The notes: generated by a model from the letters alone, not told the origin. A stretch of 64,000 nt of DNA from Hymenobacter sp. YIM 151858-1 (GCF_025979705.1 NZ_CP110136.1:3720001-3784000), one strand, 5' to 3'; shown: positions 1-9,537, numbered from the stretch's first letter. Numbers and translations are program-made.

Positions 1-2470
1 AAGCAGTAGCAGTTGCCTCTTTCGGAGCAGGAGAGGAGGCAATAGATTGTGCAGGGGCTGCTTTGGGTTCCGCCTTCGTTTCCGGCTTAAGGGCTACAGC
101 GGGCGTCTCGTTTTCCTTGTACAGAATGCGCACGCGGTTGTCCACCTCGCCCGGGCGGAAGAACGAGACCGAGGGCTTCTCGGTAGAGGCCAGTGCGCCA
201 GCCAATTGGCCGCTTTCGTAGCGCCCATAGGTGCCCAGCAGCTCCTGTGCCCTAGGTGCCAGCGTACTTTCGGGGTATTTTTTTACAAACGCTGCTACTT
301 CGGCCTTGTGCTTGGCTGGTGGTTGGGTACGCAGCGTCAGGAGTAATTGCATGTACTCGGCGCGGTCGTTCAGGTCGGTTTCGGGGTACTGCTTGCGCGC
401 CCGGGCCAATGCGGCATTGGCTTTTTTGAACTCCTGCTTTTTGTAGAGCGCAAAGGCCGAGTCGAGCCGCACAGCCATGTGTTCGTTGGCCACCGAGGTG
501 CGGCGCAGGTACTCGGGGTCGGCTACCAAGCGGGCAAACGAGGAGTTGGCAAACTCCTGCCGCAGCCGTTGGGCGTAGGTTCCGGCTTTCGCGTCGCCTA
601 GGTCTTTGTAAAGCAGGTAGAGGCTGTAGTACACCTCGGCCGTATGCGGGCTGCGCGGGAAGCGCTGCAGCAATTGCTCGTAGGTTTGCACCGCCTTGGC
701 GGGCTCTTTTAGCTGCTGGTTGTAAATGGCACCTAGGGCAAACATAGCTTCCAGCACCTTGGCTTCAGCTTCCTTTTGCTGCTCGGCCGTAACCGGTATG
801 CTTTGTTGATACTGCACCAACAAAGCAGCGCGCTCGTCGGTAGGCGTAGCCTGCTGGCCCGATGCTCCGTCCGCAGGGTTCACTAGGCTGCCATCGGCGC
901 CCCGTACCGATAACGGAGCATTGGTACCGGCCACGGGCGCACCCGTGGTGGCCAGGCTGCTCAGGCGCCAATTGTCGGTGAGGGGGCGGCTGCCCCAGCG
1001 CCGCTCAAAATCGGAGCGGGCCGTGCTCAGGGCCGTCGGGTTATCAAAGTACCACATGCGGCCGGTAGAGGCGCTGGCGAAGGCCAACGGGTCCACATCG
1101 GGGTTGCCGGCCCGGTTGGGGTCCTGACCTAGGGCCGTTTGGTTGACGCCACGGGCAGCCAACGCGGCTTGCCGCTCGGCGGCTTGTTTGCGGCGCAGCA
1201 ACTCCGCGTCGGCATAAGCCACGAGGCGCGTGCGCAGGGTAGCCGTGTCCAGGCGGGCCAGCGCAAGCAAGCTATCCTGCGTCTCAACGGTAGTGAGCTG
1301 CTGCGCAAAGTCGCGCAGGATGTTGCGCCGTTCTACGATGGCGGCAAACTCCGGCGTTTCCCTGGGTAGGCTTTGGGTGGTACTGTCGTAATAAGCCGCC
1401 GCCGGGCGGTATTTCTGTAGGTTGTCGTAATAGATGCGCCCCGTCAACAGGTAAGCGTAGCCGCGCTGGGCCCGGTTGGTGCTATTCACGCGCACCGATT
1501 GGTTGAGCAGTTTCAAGGCTTCGTCGTAGCGCTGCTGGCGGTATTCCAGCCGAGCCATTTCGTAATACACCTTATCGCGGTACTCGCGGTTGTTCGGGTC
1601 TTTCAGCAGCTTGGCGAAGTACTTGTTCAGGCGCGTGCGGTCCTGCTGGTTCAGGTCCGATACCTGCCCGAGCATCAGTTTGGCAAAAAAATCGAGCTCG
1701 TAGGGCGGGTTGCGCCGCAGTATGCTGTTCAGCTGCGCGTACGCCTCTTTGTCCTGGCCGGTGTTCTGGTACAGCTGCGCCAGCACGTAGCGCGTGCGCG
1801 AGCGTTCGTCCTTCTTCTCTATATAAGGAATGGCCTTGCTCAGGTTCTCAATAGCCCGCCGCTCGTCGCCCTGCCTGATGAAGTACTGCGCCCGCGTCAG
1901 GAACAGCTCACGGGCGTTTTCGGGGATGCCTTGCTCTTTGTCGAGCAAATCCGATACAGCGGCGGCATTTTCCCACTCGTTGGTGGCCATGTAGGTGCGC
2001 ATCAGCCAGATAAGGGCCTCGTGCCGGGCATTGGCGTCCTTGCTGGTGGTGTTCACATACTTAAACGTCTTCAGGGCCTCCTCAAACTCACGTTTGTAAA
2101 AGCGCGCCTTGCCGATAAGGATGTAGGCGTCGTCGGTGTAGTCGCTGGTGCCGTGGCGCTGGATAGGCAACGAAGCCTTCTTCACCACGTCGTCCATGTC
2201 GCCCGTAAGCTGGACGGCCTTTACCGAATCGACTACCGGCAGCAGCGGCAGCGTACGGTTATAGTCGTTCGGCCGCTCCTTATTGAGGGCCACTTCCACG
2301 CTCCGCATCTTTTCGCGCGCCAAAAAGTAGCCGTTGTCGCGGGCCGTAATGTTCTGGTAAGTGCGGGCCACTACGTTGTGACGTTCGGCCGAGCAGCCGG
2401 CCAAAAAAGCGGCGGCGGCAAAAGCCAATCCAGCAACGGGTACCCAAATGATGCGCAAAGAATTCGACAC
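1..2470 (-). CDS. TPR lipoprotein, PorW/SprE type (T9SS), 3' end cut by window
   Basis: Reading the minus strand from a GTG at 2470 gives a signal peptide with lipobox (FLAGC) followed by SAERHNVVARTYQNITARDN, the start typical of the PorW/SprE lipoproteins. These link the rotary/trans-envelope parts of the type IX secretion system and gliding machinery. The rest is a long array of TPR-like helical pairs, with a low-complexity Ala/Pro/Lys tail running off the left edge (last residues read: KEATATA). The frame is open across the whole 2.4 kb. No ATG precedes the lipobox in frame, so GTG is inferred as the start. The family assignment rests on the N-terminal signature and the TPR architecture. 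The C-terminus is not visible. Confidence 0.8.
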   Translation of the reverse strand, partial: MSNSLRIIWVPVAGLAFAAAAFLAGCSAERHNVVARTYQNITARDNGYFLAREKMRSVEVALNKERPNDYNRTLPLLPVVDSVKAVQLTGDMDDVVKKASLPIQRHGTSDYTDDAYILIGKARFYKREFEEALKTFKYVNTTSKDANARHEALIWLMRTYMATNEWENAAAVSDLLDKEQGIPENARELFLTRAQYFIRQGDERRAIENLSKAIPYIEKKDERSRTRYVLAQLYQNTGQDKEAYAQLNSILRRNPPYELDFFAKLMLGQVSDLNQQDRTRLNKYFAKLLKDPNNREYRDKVYYEMARLEYRQQRYDEALKLLNQSVRVNSTNRAQRGYAYLLTGRIYYDNLQKYRPAAAYYDSTTQSLPRETPEFAAIVERRNILRDFAQQLTTVETQDSLLALARLDTATLRTRLVAYADAELLRRKQAAERQAALAARGVNQTALGQDPNRAGNPDVDPLAFASASTGRMWYFDNPTALSTARSDFERRWGSRPLTDNWRLSSLATTGAPVAGTNAPLSVRGADGSLVNPADGASGQQATPTDERAALLVQYQQSIPVTAEQQKEAEAKVLEAMFALGAIYNQQLKEPAKAVQTYEQLLQRFPRSPHTAEVYYSLYLLYKDLGDAKAGTYAQRLRQEFANSSFARLVADPEYLRRTSVANEHMAVRLDSAFALYKKQEFKKANAALARARKQYPETDLNDRAEYMQLLLTLRTQPPAKHKAEVAAFVKKYPESTLAPRAQELLGTYGRYESGQLAGALASTEKPSVSFFRPGEVDNRVRILYKENETPAVALKPETKAEPKAAPAQSIASSPAPKEATATA

Positions 2471-2668
2471 GAGCAGCAGAAAGCAGGCGGGTGAAAGGCA
2501 GTGTGAGCAAAACGCCGACCGACCGTTAATTTGTTCGGCAGCGTCGTAATCCTCCTAGAACGCTACAATGCAAGTAAAAGTACGGGAAAATTGTGCCAGC
2601 CTCGGGTTCGCGCAGCCAGCCTAGGTGCCCGGGTTTAACTGATAGCCAAGCATTAACTCGGCGTACAG

Positions 2669-2676
2669 TACCTTTG
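2669..2676 (+). promoter_or_regulatory. Bacteroidota -7 box upstream of the atp operon
   Basis: TACCTTTG matches the Bacteroidota sigma-A consensus TAnnTTTG and lies 23 nt before the ATG of atpZ. No convincing -33 TTTG is visible at the usual distance. Confidence 0.5.
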
Positions 2677-2699
2677 CAACCCGCTTGCTCCAAACGCGC

Positions 2700-2939
2700 A
2701 TGGCCACACCCGACTCACCATCTTCTAAAAAGCCCGAATCCGATGCGGAACGCGGCCGTCAAATCGGCAAGTTCTCTGGGGTAGGCATGCAAATGCTGGT
2801 GGTAATCGGGCTCAGCGCCTGGGGTGGCGTTACGCTCGACAAGAAGATGGGCTGGGAGCCTTGGGGCACTATCATCCTCACCCTGCTCGGCGTCTTCATT
2901 GCTATGTACCAGGTCATTCGGGCCGTTTCCGAGAAATAA
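2700..2939 (+). CDS. atpZ: AtpZ-like ATP synthase accessory membrane protein
   Basis: A 79-residue protein at the head of the F1FO operon. Residues ~1-25 are hydrophilic and charged. Two membrane segments follow (~27-45 and ~53-72), separated by a short loop containing LDKKMGWEPWG. This is the layout of the AtpZ/AtpI accessory family, which helps c-ring assembly and may move Mg2+. An in-frame TTG at 2685 is possible, but the ATG at 2700 fits the promoter box at 2669 better. The assignment rests on topology and operon position. Confidence 0.75.
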   Translation: MATPDSPSSKKPESDAERGRQIGKFSGVGMQMLVVIGLSAWGGVTLDKKMGWEPWGTIILTLLGVFIAMYQVIRAVSEK

Positions 2940-2996
2940 GCTGCCCGCAAAACCCAGCCCCTTACTGCCCTAGTCAGGTTTGTATTACCCCCGCCT

Positions 2997-3407
2997 GTGA
3001 ACCGCTTCCTCCGCAATCTGCTCTTCTTTTCGGTGCCGTTGGCCGCCTTGCTGTACTTTTTGCGGCAGCAGTACGGCGCAGCTGTAGTGCACCCCCACGC
3101 CGATTACCTGCTGCTGTTTTACGTAGGACTTACGGCCTTTACTTTCTGGCTTACGTACCGGGCCGTAAAGCGCAAACCCGATAGCATGATGACCGCCTGG
3201 TTTGCCACTACTGCCTTGCGTTTGGTACTCGCCATGGTAATAGTTGTAGGCTATTTAGTAAGCGGTGGCGCCAAGGATGGCAACAACACTTGGACTTTTT
3301 TGGGCTTGTTCTTCCTACTGTATTTTCTCTACACTGGGTTTGAAGTCTGGAACGTCGTGACTAACTTGCGCCCGTTTTCAAAACCGGGCTCCGAAAGTGT
3401 GCAATAG
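2997..3407 (+). CDS. AtpI-like four-helix membrane protein
   Basis: A 136-residue protein with four predicted membrane segments (roughly 7-24, 37-55, 66-86 and 97-115) between atpZ and atpB. It starts with GTG at 2997. Position and topology match the poorly conserved AtpI-like proteins that precede atpB in Bacteroidota atp operons and are thought to act as chaperones for c-ring assembly. I see no catalytic motif. Sequence alone does not prove AtpI orthology. Confidence 0.65.
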   Translation: MNRFLRNLLFFSVPLAALLYFLRQQYGAAVVHPHADYLLLFYVGLTAFTFWLTYRAVKRKPDSMMTAWFATTALRLVLAMVIVVGYLVSGGAKDGNNTWTFLGLFFLLYFLYTGFEVWNVVTNLRPFSKPGSESVQ

Positions 3408-3436
3408 TGCACTAAGTAGGCCTTAAATCTCACTGA

Positions 3437-4513
3437 ATGAAGCGGTTTCTGCTCCTTTTCTTCTGGATTCTGACGTTGCCGGTTTTTGCGCAGGAGCATC
3501 ACGGCGATGTGCCATCCACCTCGGCCACGCAGGTGGAAGCCACCGAAGAAGGCGAGTTTAAGCCGGGTGAGATGATTCTGCATCACATTGCTGATGCGCA
3601 CGAATGGCACTTCGCCACGATTGGCCACACGCATGTTACCCTGCCGCTGCCAATAATTGCTTTTCAACCCGGTAAAGGCCTGTCGGTATTCTCCTCCAGC
3701 AAACTAGCTCACGGCGAAACGTACAATGGCCTGAAGCTTGAGCACGAGCACCTTGTGGCCGAAGACGGTAGCAAGGTCTACGACTTCTCGATCACCAAAA
3801 ACGTGGCCTCGCTGCTGTTGAGCGCCCTGCTGCTGATCGTTGTTTTCTTCTCGGTAGCCGGTGGCTATAAGAAGAACCACGGCCGTGCCCCGCGTGGTAT
3901 TCAATCGTTCTTCGAGCCTATTATCGCCTTCATCCGCGATGATATTGCCAAAACCAACATTGGCCCCAAGTACGAGCGTTACCTGCCGTACCTGCTCACG
4001 CTGTTCTTCTTTATCTGGTTCAACAACCTGATGGGTCTGATGCCCGGCGCTGCCAACCTCACCGGCAACATTAGCATCACCTTCCTGCTTGCTCTGCTGA
4101 CCCTGCTAATCACTGTATTTAGCGGCAATAAGAACTACTGGGGTCACATTTTTGCCACTCCCGGCGTGCCTACTTGGCTGCTGCCCATCATGATTCCGGT
4201 AGAACTGATTGGTATCATTACCAAGCCGTTCTCGCTGATGGTGCGTTTGTTCGCCAACATCACGGCAGGTCACATCATCGTGCTGAGCTTTATCTCGCTC
4301 ATCTTCATCTTCAAGAGCGTAGCTGTTTCGCCCCTAGGTGTTGGCTTTGCCTTGTTCATCAACGTGCTGGAAATGCTGGTGGCCATTCTGCAGGCCTACC
4401 TGTTTACCCTGCTCTCGGCCATGTATATCGGCGGTGCGGTAGAGGAGCACCACCACGATGCAGATCTGCAGATCGGCGGCGAAGACATGAGCAAGCCGGC
4501 TGCACATCACTAA
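3437..4513 (+). CDS. atpB: F1FO ATP synthase subunit a
   Basis: A 358-residue subunit a of the proton channel in the inner membrane. It has an N-terminal signal-like helix (1-18) and a long His/Glu-rich periplasmic extension (~20-115), both usual in Bacteroidota. The conserved five-helix core follows from ~120. The essential arginine that faces the c-ring carboxylate is R270 in FSLMVRLFANITAGH. The C-terminus is His-rich. It carries the only CCTAGG copy inside the atp operon (4333), encoding Pro-Leu-Gly. It lies 29 nt after the AtpI-like gene and 63 nt before atpE. Confidence 0.97.
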   Translation: MKRFLLLFFWILTLPVFAQEHHGDVPSTSATQVEATEEGEFKPGEMILHHIADAHEWHFATIGHTHVTLPLPIIAFQPGKGLSVFSSSKLAHGETYNGLKLEHEHLVAEDGSKVYDFSITKNVASLLLSALLLIVVFFSVAGGYKKNHGRAPRGIQSFFEPIIAFIRDDIAKTNIGPKYERYLPYLLTLFFFIWFNNLMGLMPGAANLTGNISITFLLALLTLLITVFSGNKNYWGHIFATPGVPTWLLPIMIPVELIGIITKPFSLMVRLFANITAGHIIVLSFISLIFIFKSVAVSPLGVGFALFINVLEMLVAILQAYLFTLLSAMYIGGAVEEHHHDADLQIGGEDMSKPAAHH

Positions 4514-4576
4514 GCCTGACATTCCCTCTTTTTTGTTTTTCCTGACTTTTTTCTCACTCTCCTAACTCTTTCTGTT

Positions 4577-4837
4577 ATGCTGCTCACTCTGTTGCTGCAG
4601 GTCGTTAATGCTGTTGGTCTGGCCGTTATGGGTGCCGGCCTGGGTGCTGGTCTGGCTATCCTCGGTGCTGGTCTCGGCATTGGTCGCATCGGCGGCAGCG
4701 CCATGGAAGCCATCGGCCGTCAGCCGGAAGCTTCGGGCCGTATCCAAACGGCGATGATCATCGCGGCTGCTCTTATCGAGGGCGCCACCCTGTTCGCCGT
4801 CGTAGTCTGCCTGCTGGTAGCTCTGCGTCTGCAATAA
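4577..4837 (+). CDS. atpE: F1FO ATP synthase subunit c
   Basis: An 86-residue hairpin proteolipid that forms the rotating ring. Two long hydrophobic helices flank the polar loop around GRQPEASGRI. The proton-carrying carboxylate is E68 in ALIEGATLF. The residue after E68 is Gly, not Ser/Thr, and the first helix lacks the Na+-binding Gln/Pro pattern, so H+ coupling is inferred. The first helix is very Gly/Ala-rich (GAGLGAGLAILGAGLGIG). Confidence 0.97.
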   Translation: MLLTLLLQVVNAVGLAVMGAGLGAGLAILGAGLGIGRIGGSAMEAIGRQPEASGRIQTAMIIAAALIEGATLFAVVVCLLVALRLQ

Positions 4838-4991
4838 CAGTCACCCATAAGCGGCCGCCTGTAGCCTTGCTTTGGCAGGGCAGCAGGCGGCCGCGTTGGT
4901 GTAACTGTGCCTACGGAGCGGCTTTGTTCTACAGCGGGCTTGTCCTGCTAGCCACAGTCGCCCATTTCCCACACGCATTGCCCCTAACGCC

Positions 4992-5486
4992 ATGAATCTG
5001 ATTACCCCCGATTTGGGTCTGCTGTTCTGGCAGTTTGTCGTTTTCCTGCTGCTGGTATTCTTGCTGGCGAAGTTTGCGTGGAAGCCCATTCTGGCTGGTC
5101 TCCGCGAGCGGGAAGAATCCATCGAAAACGCCCTGCGTCAAGCCGATCAGGCCAAGCTGGAAATGCAGCAGCTGAAAGCTGGCAATGAAAAGTTGCTGGC
5201 CGAAGCTCGTCAGGAGCGCGACCGTATTCTGAAAGAGGCTGCCACCATCAGCGAACAACTGATTGAGCAAGCCAAGCAGAAAGCGACCGACGAAGGCGCC
5301 CGCATGATTATGCAGGCCCGCGAAGCTATCCAGAACGAAAAGCAAGCTGCTCTGGCCGAAGTGAAAAACACGGCTGCTCAGCTTTCTATCGACATCGCCG
5401 AGCGCATCCTACGCCGCGAGCTGACGGATTCCACTGCGCAAAAGCAACTGGTAACCGATTACCTGCAAGAGGTAAAACTGAACTAA
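4992..5486 (+). CDS. atpF: F1FO ATP synthase subunit b
   Basis: A 164-residue peripheral-stalk subunit. One N-terminal membrane helix (~9-27) is followed by a long charged amphipathic helix rich in Ala, Glu, Lys and Gln, which dimerises and reaches to F1. Length is normal for the family. The 154-nt gap before it has no obvious promoter. It is followed at once by the heptad-type hairpin at 5491-5563, which separates it from atpH. Confidence 0.96.
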   Translation: MNLITPDLGLLFWQFVVFLLLVFLLAKFAWKPILAGLREREESIENALRQADQAKLEMQQLKAGNEKLLAEARQERDRILKEAATISEQLIEQAKQKATDEGARMIMQAREAIQNEKQAALAEVKNTAAQLSIDIAERILRRELTDSTAQKQLVTDYLQEVKLN

Positions 5487-5490
5487 GTTG

Positions 5491-5563
5491 TTAGCTATTA
5501 GCTGCTGGCTGTTAGCTCCGCGCTAACATAGCCAACAGCTAACAGCCAGCAGCTAATAGCTTT
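5491..5563. repeat. Heptad-periodic inverted repeat between atpF and atpH
   Basis: Perfect 25-bp arms at 5493-5517 and 5537-5561 are separated by a 19-nt loop. Each arm is built from 7-nt units such as TTAGCTA, TTAGCTG, CTGGCTG and TTAGCTC. It fills the whole gap between the atpF stop and the atpH start and would form a strong hairpin in the operon mRNA. There is no T-run after it, so it is unlikely to be a full terminator. Confidence 0.85.
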
Positions 5564-5571
5564 CTTAAAAC

Positions 5572-6129
5572 ATGTCTGAACTACGAGTCGCCGCCCGCTA
5601 CGCCAAGTCTTTGCTGGATTTGGCGCAAGAGCAGGGTACGCTGGATACGGTAAAGCAGGACATCGAGCTGTTCGCCAACACGTTGGAGGGCAGCCGCGAC
5701 CTGCGCCTGCTGCTGCGCAATCCTATTGTGCAGCACGACAAGAAGCTGGCCATCCTGCGGCGGCTGTTTGACGGCAAGGTGTCGGACCTCACGATGCGGT
5801 TCTTCACCATTATCACGCAGAAAAACCGCGAAAACGCGCTGGAGTTTATTGGGCCGGAGTTCCTGAACCAGTACAACGCGCTTCGTGGTATCCAAACGGC
5901 TACGGTGACGACGGCTACGCCGCTCACGCCTGAACTCCGCGCGCAAGTGGAGCGTTTGGTGGTCGGTCAGACGGGAGGCCAGGTTATGCTGCAGGAGCAA
6001 GTAGATCCATCATTAATCGGTGGGTTTGTTCTGCGCATCGGCGACCGACAGATCGACGATTCGGTACGCACGCGCCTCAACCGCCTGCGCACCACTTTCA
6101 AAGAGAACCCCTACCAAGCCCAACTATAA
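5572..6129 (+). CDS. atpH: F1FO ATP synthase subunit delta
   Basis: A 185-residue OSCP/delta subunit that caps F1 and binds the b-subunit stalk. The N-terminal helical domain starts ELRVAARYAKSLLDLAQEQG. The C-terminal part has the family signature ending in PSLIGGFVLRIGDRQIDDSV. ATG at 5572 follows the hairpin repeat by 10 nt. The stop is 9 nt before atpA. Confidence 0.95.
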   Translation: MSELRVAARYAKSLLDLAQEQGTLDTVKQDIELFANTLEGSRDLRLLLRNPIVQHDKKLAILRRLFDGKVSDLTMRFFTIITQKNRENALEFIGPEFLNQYNALRGIQTATVTTATPLTPELRAQVERLVVGQTGGQVMLQEQVDPSLIGGFVLRIGDRQIDDSVRTRLNRLRTTFKENPYQAQL

Positions 6130-6138
6130 GTCAGCATC

Positions 6139-7716
6139 ATGGCAGAAGTACGTCCGGATGAAGTATCCGCCATTCTGCGGGAGCAGTTGTCCAATTTCAA
6201 GTCCGAAGCCGAACTCGAAGAAGTCGGTACGGTGCTGCAGGTTGGCGACGGGGTAGCCCGCATTTACGGCCTCTCGAAGGCTCAGTCAGGCGAACTGGTT
6301 GAGTTCGAGAACGGCCTGCAGGCACTGGTTCTGAACCTCGAGGAAGACAACGTAGGTGCCGTAATGCTCGGCGACTACAGCGAAGTACGCGAGGGTGCTA
6401 CCGTGCGCCGCACCAATAAAATTGCTTCGATCAAAGTAGGCGAAGGCATCGTGGGCCGCGTGGTAAACACGCTGGGCCAACCCATCGACGGCCGTGGCCC
6501 CATTGCTGGCGAGCTGTACGACATGCCGCTGGAGCGCAAGGCTCCGGGCGTAATTTTCCGTCAGCCGGTAAACGAGCCCCTGCAAACCGGTATCAAGGCT
6601 ATCGACGCCATGATCCCGATTGGCCGTGGCCAGCGCGAGTTGATCATCGGCGACCGTCAGACGGGTAAGTCGACGGTTGCGCTTGATGCCATCCTGAACC
6701 AGCGCGAGTTCTTCGAGCGCGGCGAACCGGTTTTCTGTATCTACGTTGCCATCGGCCAGAAGGCCTCGACGGTAGCCCAGATCGTGAACTCGCTGCAGCG
6801 CGGTGGTGCCATGGACTACACGGTGGTGGTTTCGGCATCAGCTGCTGACCCCGCGCCGATGCAGTTTTTTGCTCCGTTCACGGGTGCCGCTATCGGCGAA
6901 TTCTTCCGCGACACGGGCCGCCCGGCGCTGGTTGTGTACGACGACTTGTCGAAGCAAGCGGTGGCTTACCGCGAGGTATCGCTGCTGCTGCGCCGCCCGC
7001 CCGGCCGCGAGGCTTACCCCGGCGACGTATTCTACCTGCACAGCCGCCTGCTCGAGCGTGCCGCGAAGATCAACGCTTCGGATGACATCGCCCGCAACAT
7101 GAACGACCTGCCCGACAGCCTGCGTGGTCTTGTTAAGGGCGGTGGTTCACTGACGGCGCTGCCCATCATCGAGACGCAAGCTGGCGACGTATCGGCTTAC
7201 ATCCCGACGAACGTAATTTCGATTACCGACGGTCAGATCTTCCTCGAAACCAACCTCTTCAACTCGGGTATCCGTCCGGCTATCAACGTAGGTATCTCGG
7301 TATCGCGCGTGGGTGGCTCGGCTCAGATCAAATCGATGAAGAAAGTGGCTGGTACGCTGAAGCTCGACCAAGCCCAGTTCCGCGAGCTGGAGGCTTTCGC
7401 CAAGTTCGGTTCGGACCTCGACGCTTCGACCAAGCTTACCATTGAGCGTGGCCGTCGTAACCTCGAAATCCTGAAGCAGCCGCAATTCTCGCCGGTGAAA
7501 GTTGAAGACCAGGTAGCCATCATTTATGCTGCTACCAACGGCCTGCTCGACGCCATCCCGGTAAACCGCGTGCGCGAGTTTGAGAAGGAGTTCACGCAAG
7601 TGATGAACACCCGTCATGCCGACGTGCTGGCTGGCCTGAAGGCCGGTAAGCTCGACGACAACATCACGGGCACCATCCGTCAGGTTATCAAAGACCTGTC
7701 GGCTTCTTACAAGTAG
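6139..7716 (+). CDS. atpA: F1FO ATP synthase subunit alpha
   Basis: A 525-residue non-catalytic nucleotide-binding subunit of F1. It has an N-terminal beta barrel, the Walker A loop GDRQTGKST (171-179), a Walker B strand ending [16 protein letters not shown], and a C-terminal helical domain. Full length for the family. It lies between atpH and atpG. The beta and epsilon genes (atpD, atpC) are not in this operon, as is usual in Bacteroidota, where they sit elsewhere. Confidence 0.98.
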   Translation: MAEVRPDEVSAILREQLSNFKSEAELEEVGTVLQVGDGVARIYGLSKAQSGELVEFENGLQALVLNLEEDNVGAVMLGDYSEVREGATVRRTNKIASIKVGEGIVGRVVNTLGQPIDGRGPIAGELYDMPLERKAPGVIFRQPVNEPLQTGIKAIDAMIPIGRGQRELIIGDRQTGKSTVALDAILNQREFFERGEPVFCIYVAIGQKASTVAQIVNSLQRGGAMDYTVVVSASAADPAPMQFFAPFTGAAIGEFFRDTGRPALVVYDDLSKQAVAYREVSLLLRRPPGREAYPGDVFYLHSRLLERAAKINASDDIARNMNDLPDSLRGLVKGGGSLTALPIIETQAGDVSAYIPTNVISITDGQIFLETNLFNSGIRPAINVGISVSRVGGSAQIKSMKKVAGTLKLDQAQFRELEAFAKFGSDLDASTKLTIERGRRNLEILKQPQFSPVKVEDQVAIIYAATNGLLDAIPVNRVREFEKEFTQVMNTRHADVLAGLKAGKLDDNITGTIRQVIKDLSASYK

Positions 7717-7721
7717 TAATT

Positions 7722-7810
7722 AGTTGTCAGTTGTCAGTTGTTGGTTGTCAGTGTGGGGCGGTTCGGCTGCCCTGCACACACTGACAACTGATAACGGGCA
7801 ACTGACAACT
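7722..7810. repeat. Heptad-periodic inverted repeat between atpA and atpG
   Basis: Left arm 7722-7755 and right arm 7777-7810, each 34 nt. They pair over the outer 12 and the inner 11 positions, with an 11-nt mismatched middle. Units are AGTTGTC/GTTGTCA heptamers. The arms occupy nearly the whole gap between the atpA stop (7716) and the atpG ATG (7819). Similar heptamers (STRR) are known from filamentous cyanobacteria. No T-run follows. Confidence 0.8.
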
Positions 7811-7818
7811 CTTTTCAT

Positions 7819-8712
7819 ATGGCAAGCTTAAAAGAAGTCCGTGGCCGCATTCAGTCGGTAAGCTCGACGCAGCAAATCACCAAAGCCATGAAAATGGTGG
7901 CGGCAGCAAAGCTGCGCCGCGCGCAGGACAACATCATGCGCATGCGCCCCTACGCGCAACGCCTGAACAGCATCCTGGCCAATCTGTCGCAAGGCAATGC
8001 GGAGGACAATGTGACCGGTGAATACGGCGCAGTGCGCGACGTGCGCCGCGTGCTCATCATCGCTGTTACCTCGGATCGTGGCTTGGCTGGTGCTTTCAAC
8101 AGCAACATCTTCAAGGCTACGAATGCCCTGATTCAGGAGCGCTACGCCGACCTGGCCGCTGCCGGCAATGTGCGCGTTATGGCCATTGGCCGCAAAGCCC
8201 ACGATTACTTTGGTCGCCGCGGCCTGCTGGTGGGCAACCACACCAACGTGTTCACGAACCTCTCGTTCGACACGGTGCGCGTGGCTGCTGAGGAAGCCAT
8301 GGAAGCCTTCCGCGCCGGGCAGTACGACCAGGTATTGCTGGTGTACAACGAGTTTAAGAACGTGGCTACGCAGATCATCCGTACGGAGCAGCTGCTGCCC
8401 ATTCTGCCGCCCGAAGCACCGGCCACCGCTGCTGCAACCTCCAACCTGGACTACATTTTTGAGCCCAGCAAAGAGGAAATCGTGCTGACGCTGATTCCGA
8501 CGTCGCTGAAAATTCAGCTGTACAAAGCGGTGCTGGAAAGCAACGCTTCGGAGCACGGCGCCCGCATGACGGCGATGGACAAAGCCACCGAAAACGCCGG
8601 TGAACTGCTGAAGTCGCTGAAACTGACGTACAACCGGGGCCGCCAGGCTGCCATCACGAACGAGATTCTCGAAATCGTGGGTGGTGCCGAAGCCTTGGCC
8701 GCCAGCCGCTAA
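7819..8712 (+). CDS. atpG: F1FO ATP synthase subunit gamma
   Basis: A 297-residue central-stalk subunit. The N-terminal helix has the family signature LKEVRGRIQSVSSTQQITKA followed by MKMVAAAKLRRAQ. The C-terminal helix ends in YNRGRQAAITNEILEIVGGA. It is last in the operon and is followed by a bidirectional terminator at 8732-8768. Confidence 0.97.
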   Translation: MASLKEVRGRIQSVSSTQQITKAMKMVAAAKLRRAQDNIMRMRPYAQRLNSILANLSQGNAEDNVTGEYGAVRDVRRVLIIAVTSDRGLAGAFNSNIFKATNALIQERYADLAAAGNVRVMAIGRKAHDYFGRRGLLVGNHTNVFTNLSFDTVRVAAEEAMEAFRAGQYDQVLLVYNEFKNVATQIIRTEQLLPILPPEAPATAAATSNLDYIFEPSKEEIVLTLIPTSLKIQLYKAVLESNASEHGARMTAMDKATENAGELLKSLKLTYNRGRQAAITNEILEIVGGAEALAASR

Positions 8713-8731
8713 GCATAACTGCTTCGCACAG

Positions 8732-8768
8732 CAAAAAAGCCTGCTCCCAACCGGAGCAGGCTTTTTTG
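8732..8768. terminator. Bidirectional terminator between atpG and HAD gene
   Basis: A 16-bp perfect stem (8732-8747 with 8753-8768) around GCCTGCTCC and its complement, flanked by A6 on the left and T6 on the right, so it can serve both convergent genes. Confidence 0.85.
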
Positions 8769-8808
8769 TGAGCAAATGGCACCTAGGGCTGGGCCGGAGG
8801 GGCCTAGG

Positions 8809-9537
8809 TCAAAGTTTGGCGTAGTCGCGCTGGGACACGGTTTTACTGGGCTTTGGGGTAGCGGGGTTTTGCTCGAGTAGTTCCAGCACACGTTCGGGGG
8901 TAAGCTGCGTAAAGTCTTTCATGACGTGCATTGGGGCCTGAAACTGCTCGGGCCGCAGGGCGCTGCTCACGCAGATGCAGCGCATCTTGGCTTTGTATGC
9001 GGCCTGCTCACCCAGGACGGCATCTTCGAACACCACGCAGCGCTCGGGTGCAATTCCCAGTTGCCGGGCACACTCGCTGAAGGTATCGGCGTGGGGCTTG
9101 CCGCGCTCCACATCGGCCTTGCCCACCACCACATCGAAGAAGCGGCGCAGGTTGAGGTGGTCGATGATGTAGCCGATGGTTTCGGGGGCCGAGCCGGTAC
9201 CTAGGGCGATTTTAAATCCGGCCGCTTTTGCTGCCTGCAGAAACTCCGTGAGGCCCTTGATTTCCTGGCGCTTTTCCCAATACAGCACGCGGTACAAAAA
9301 CTCGCGGCGGTCGGCGTAGGTCTTGAGCTCCTTTTCGGGCACCGGGTTGCGGTACACGGTTTTGAGGATGTTGGTAGCGGGCATGCCGTTCAGGCGCTTC
9401 AGCAGTGCAAGGGCGTTGGTTTGCAGGCCCAGCTCCCGGAAAAGCAGCTGAAAGGCCTTGGCCTGATAGCGGGTATTGTCGATGAGCACGCCATCCATAT
9501 CGAAGATAAGGGCGTATTCGGAGGCACGGAGGGGCAT
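8809..9537 (-). CDS. HAD-superfamily hydrolase, beta-phosphoglucomutase-like
   Basis: A 242-residue HAD phosphatase. The nucleophile motif is FDMDGVLIDN (D13 and D15), followed by a helical cap domain, motif II Thr/Ser in ALGTGSAPET, and the late acidic motif VVFEDAVLGEQAA. The cap and the FDMDG start resemble beta-phosphoglucomutase and related sugar-phosphate phosphatases. The substrate cannot be told. The reading frame stays open upstream to 9801, but ATG at 9537 puts the nucleophile at the usual distance from the N-terminus. It is divergent from the pafA-like gene. Confidence 0.85.
   Translation of the reverse strand: MPLRASEYALIFDMDGVLIDNTRYQAKAFQLLFRELGLQTNALALLKRLNGMPATNILKTVYRNPVPEKELKTYADRREFLYRVLYWEKRQEIKGLTEFLQAAKAAGFKIALGTGSAPETIGYIIDHLNLRRFFDVVVGKADVERGKPHADTFSECARQLGIAPERCVVFEDAVLGEQAAYKAKMRCICVSSALRPEQFQAPMHVMKDFTQLTPERVLELLEQNPATPKPSKTVSQRDYAKL

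Noticed and set aside
2997-3407. Calling the four-helix protein a definite atpI
   Set aside because: Only topology and position support it; sequence motifs are too weak for a gene symbol.
5491-7810. CRISPR array in the heptad repeats
   Set aside because: The units are 7 nt and contiguous, with no 25-40-nt repeats alternating with unique spacers and no cas genes.
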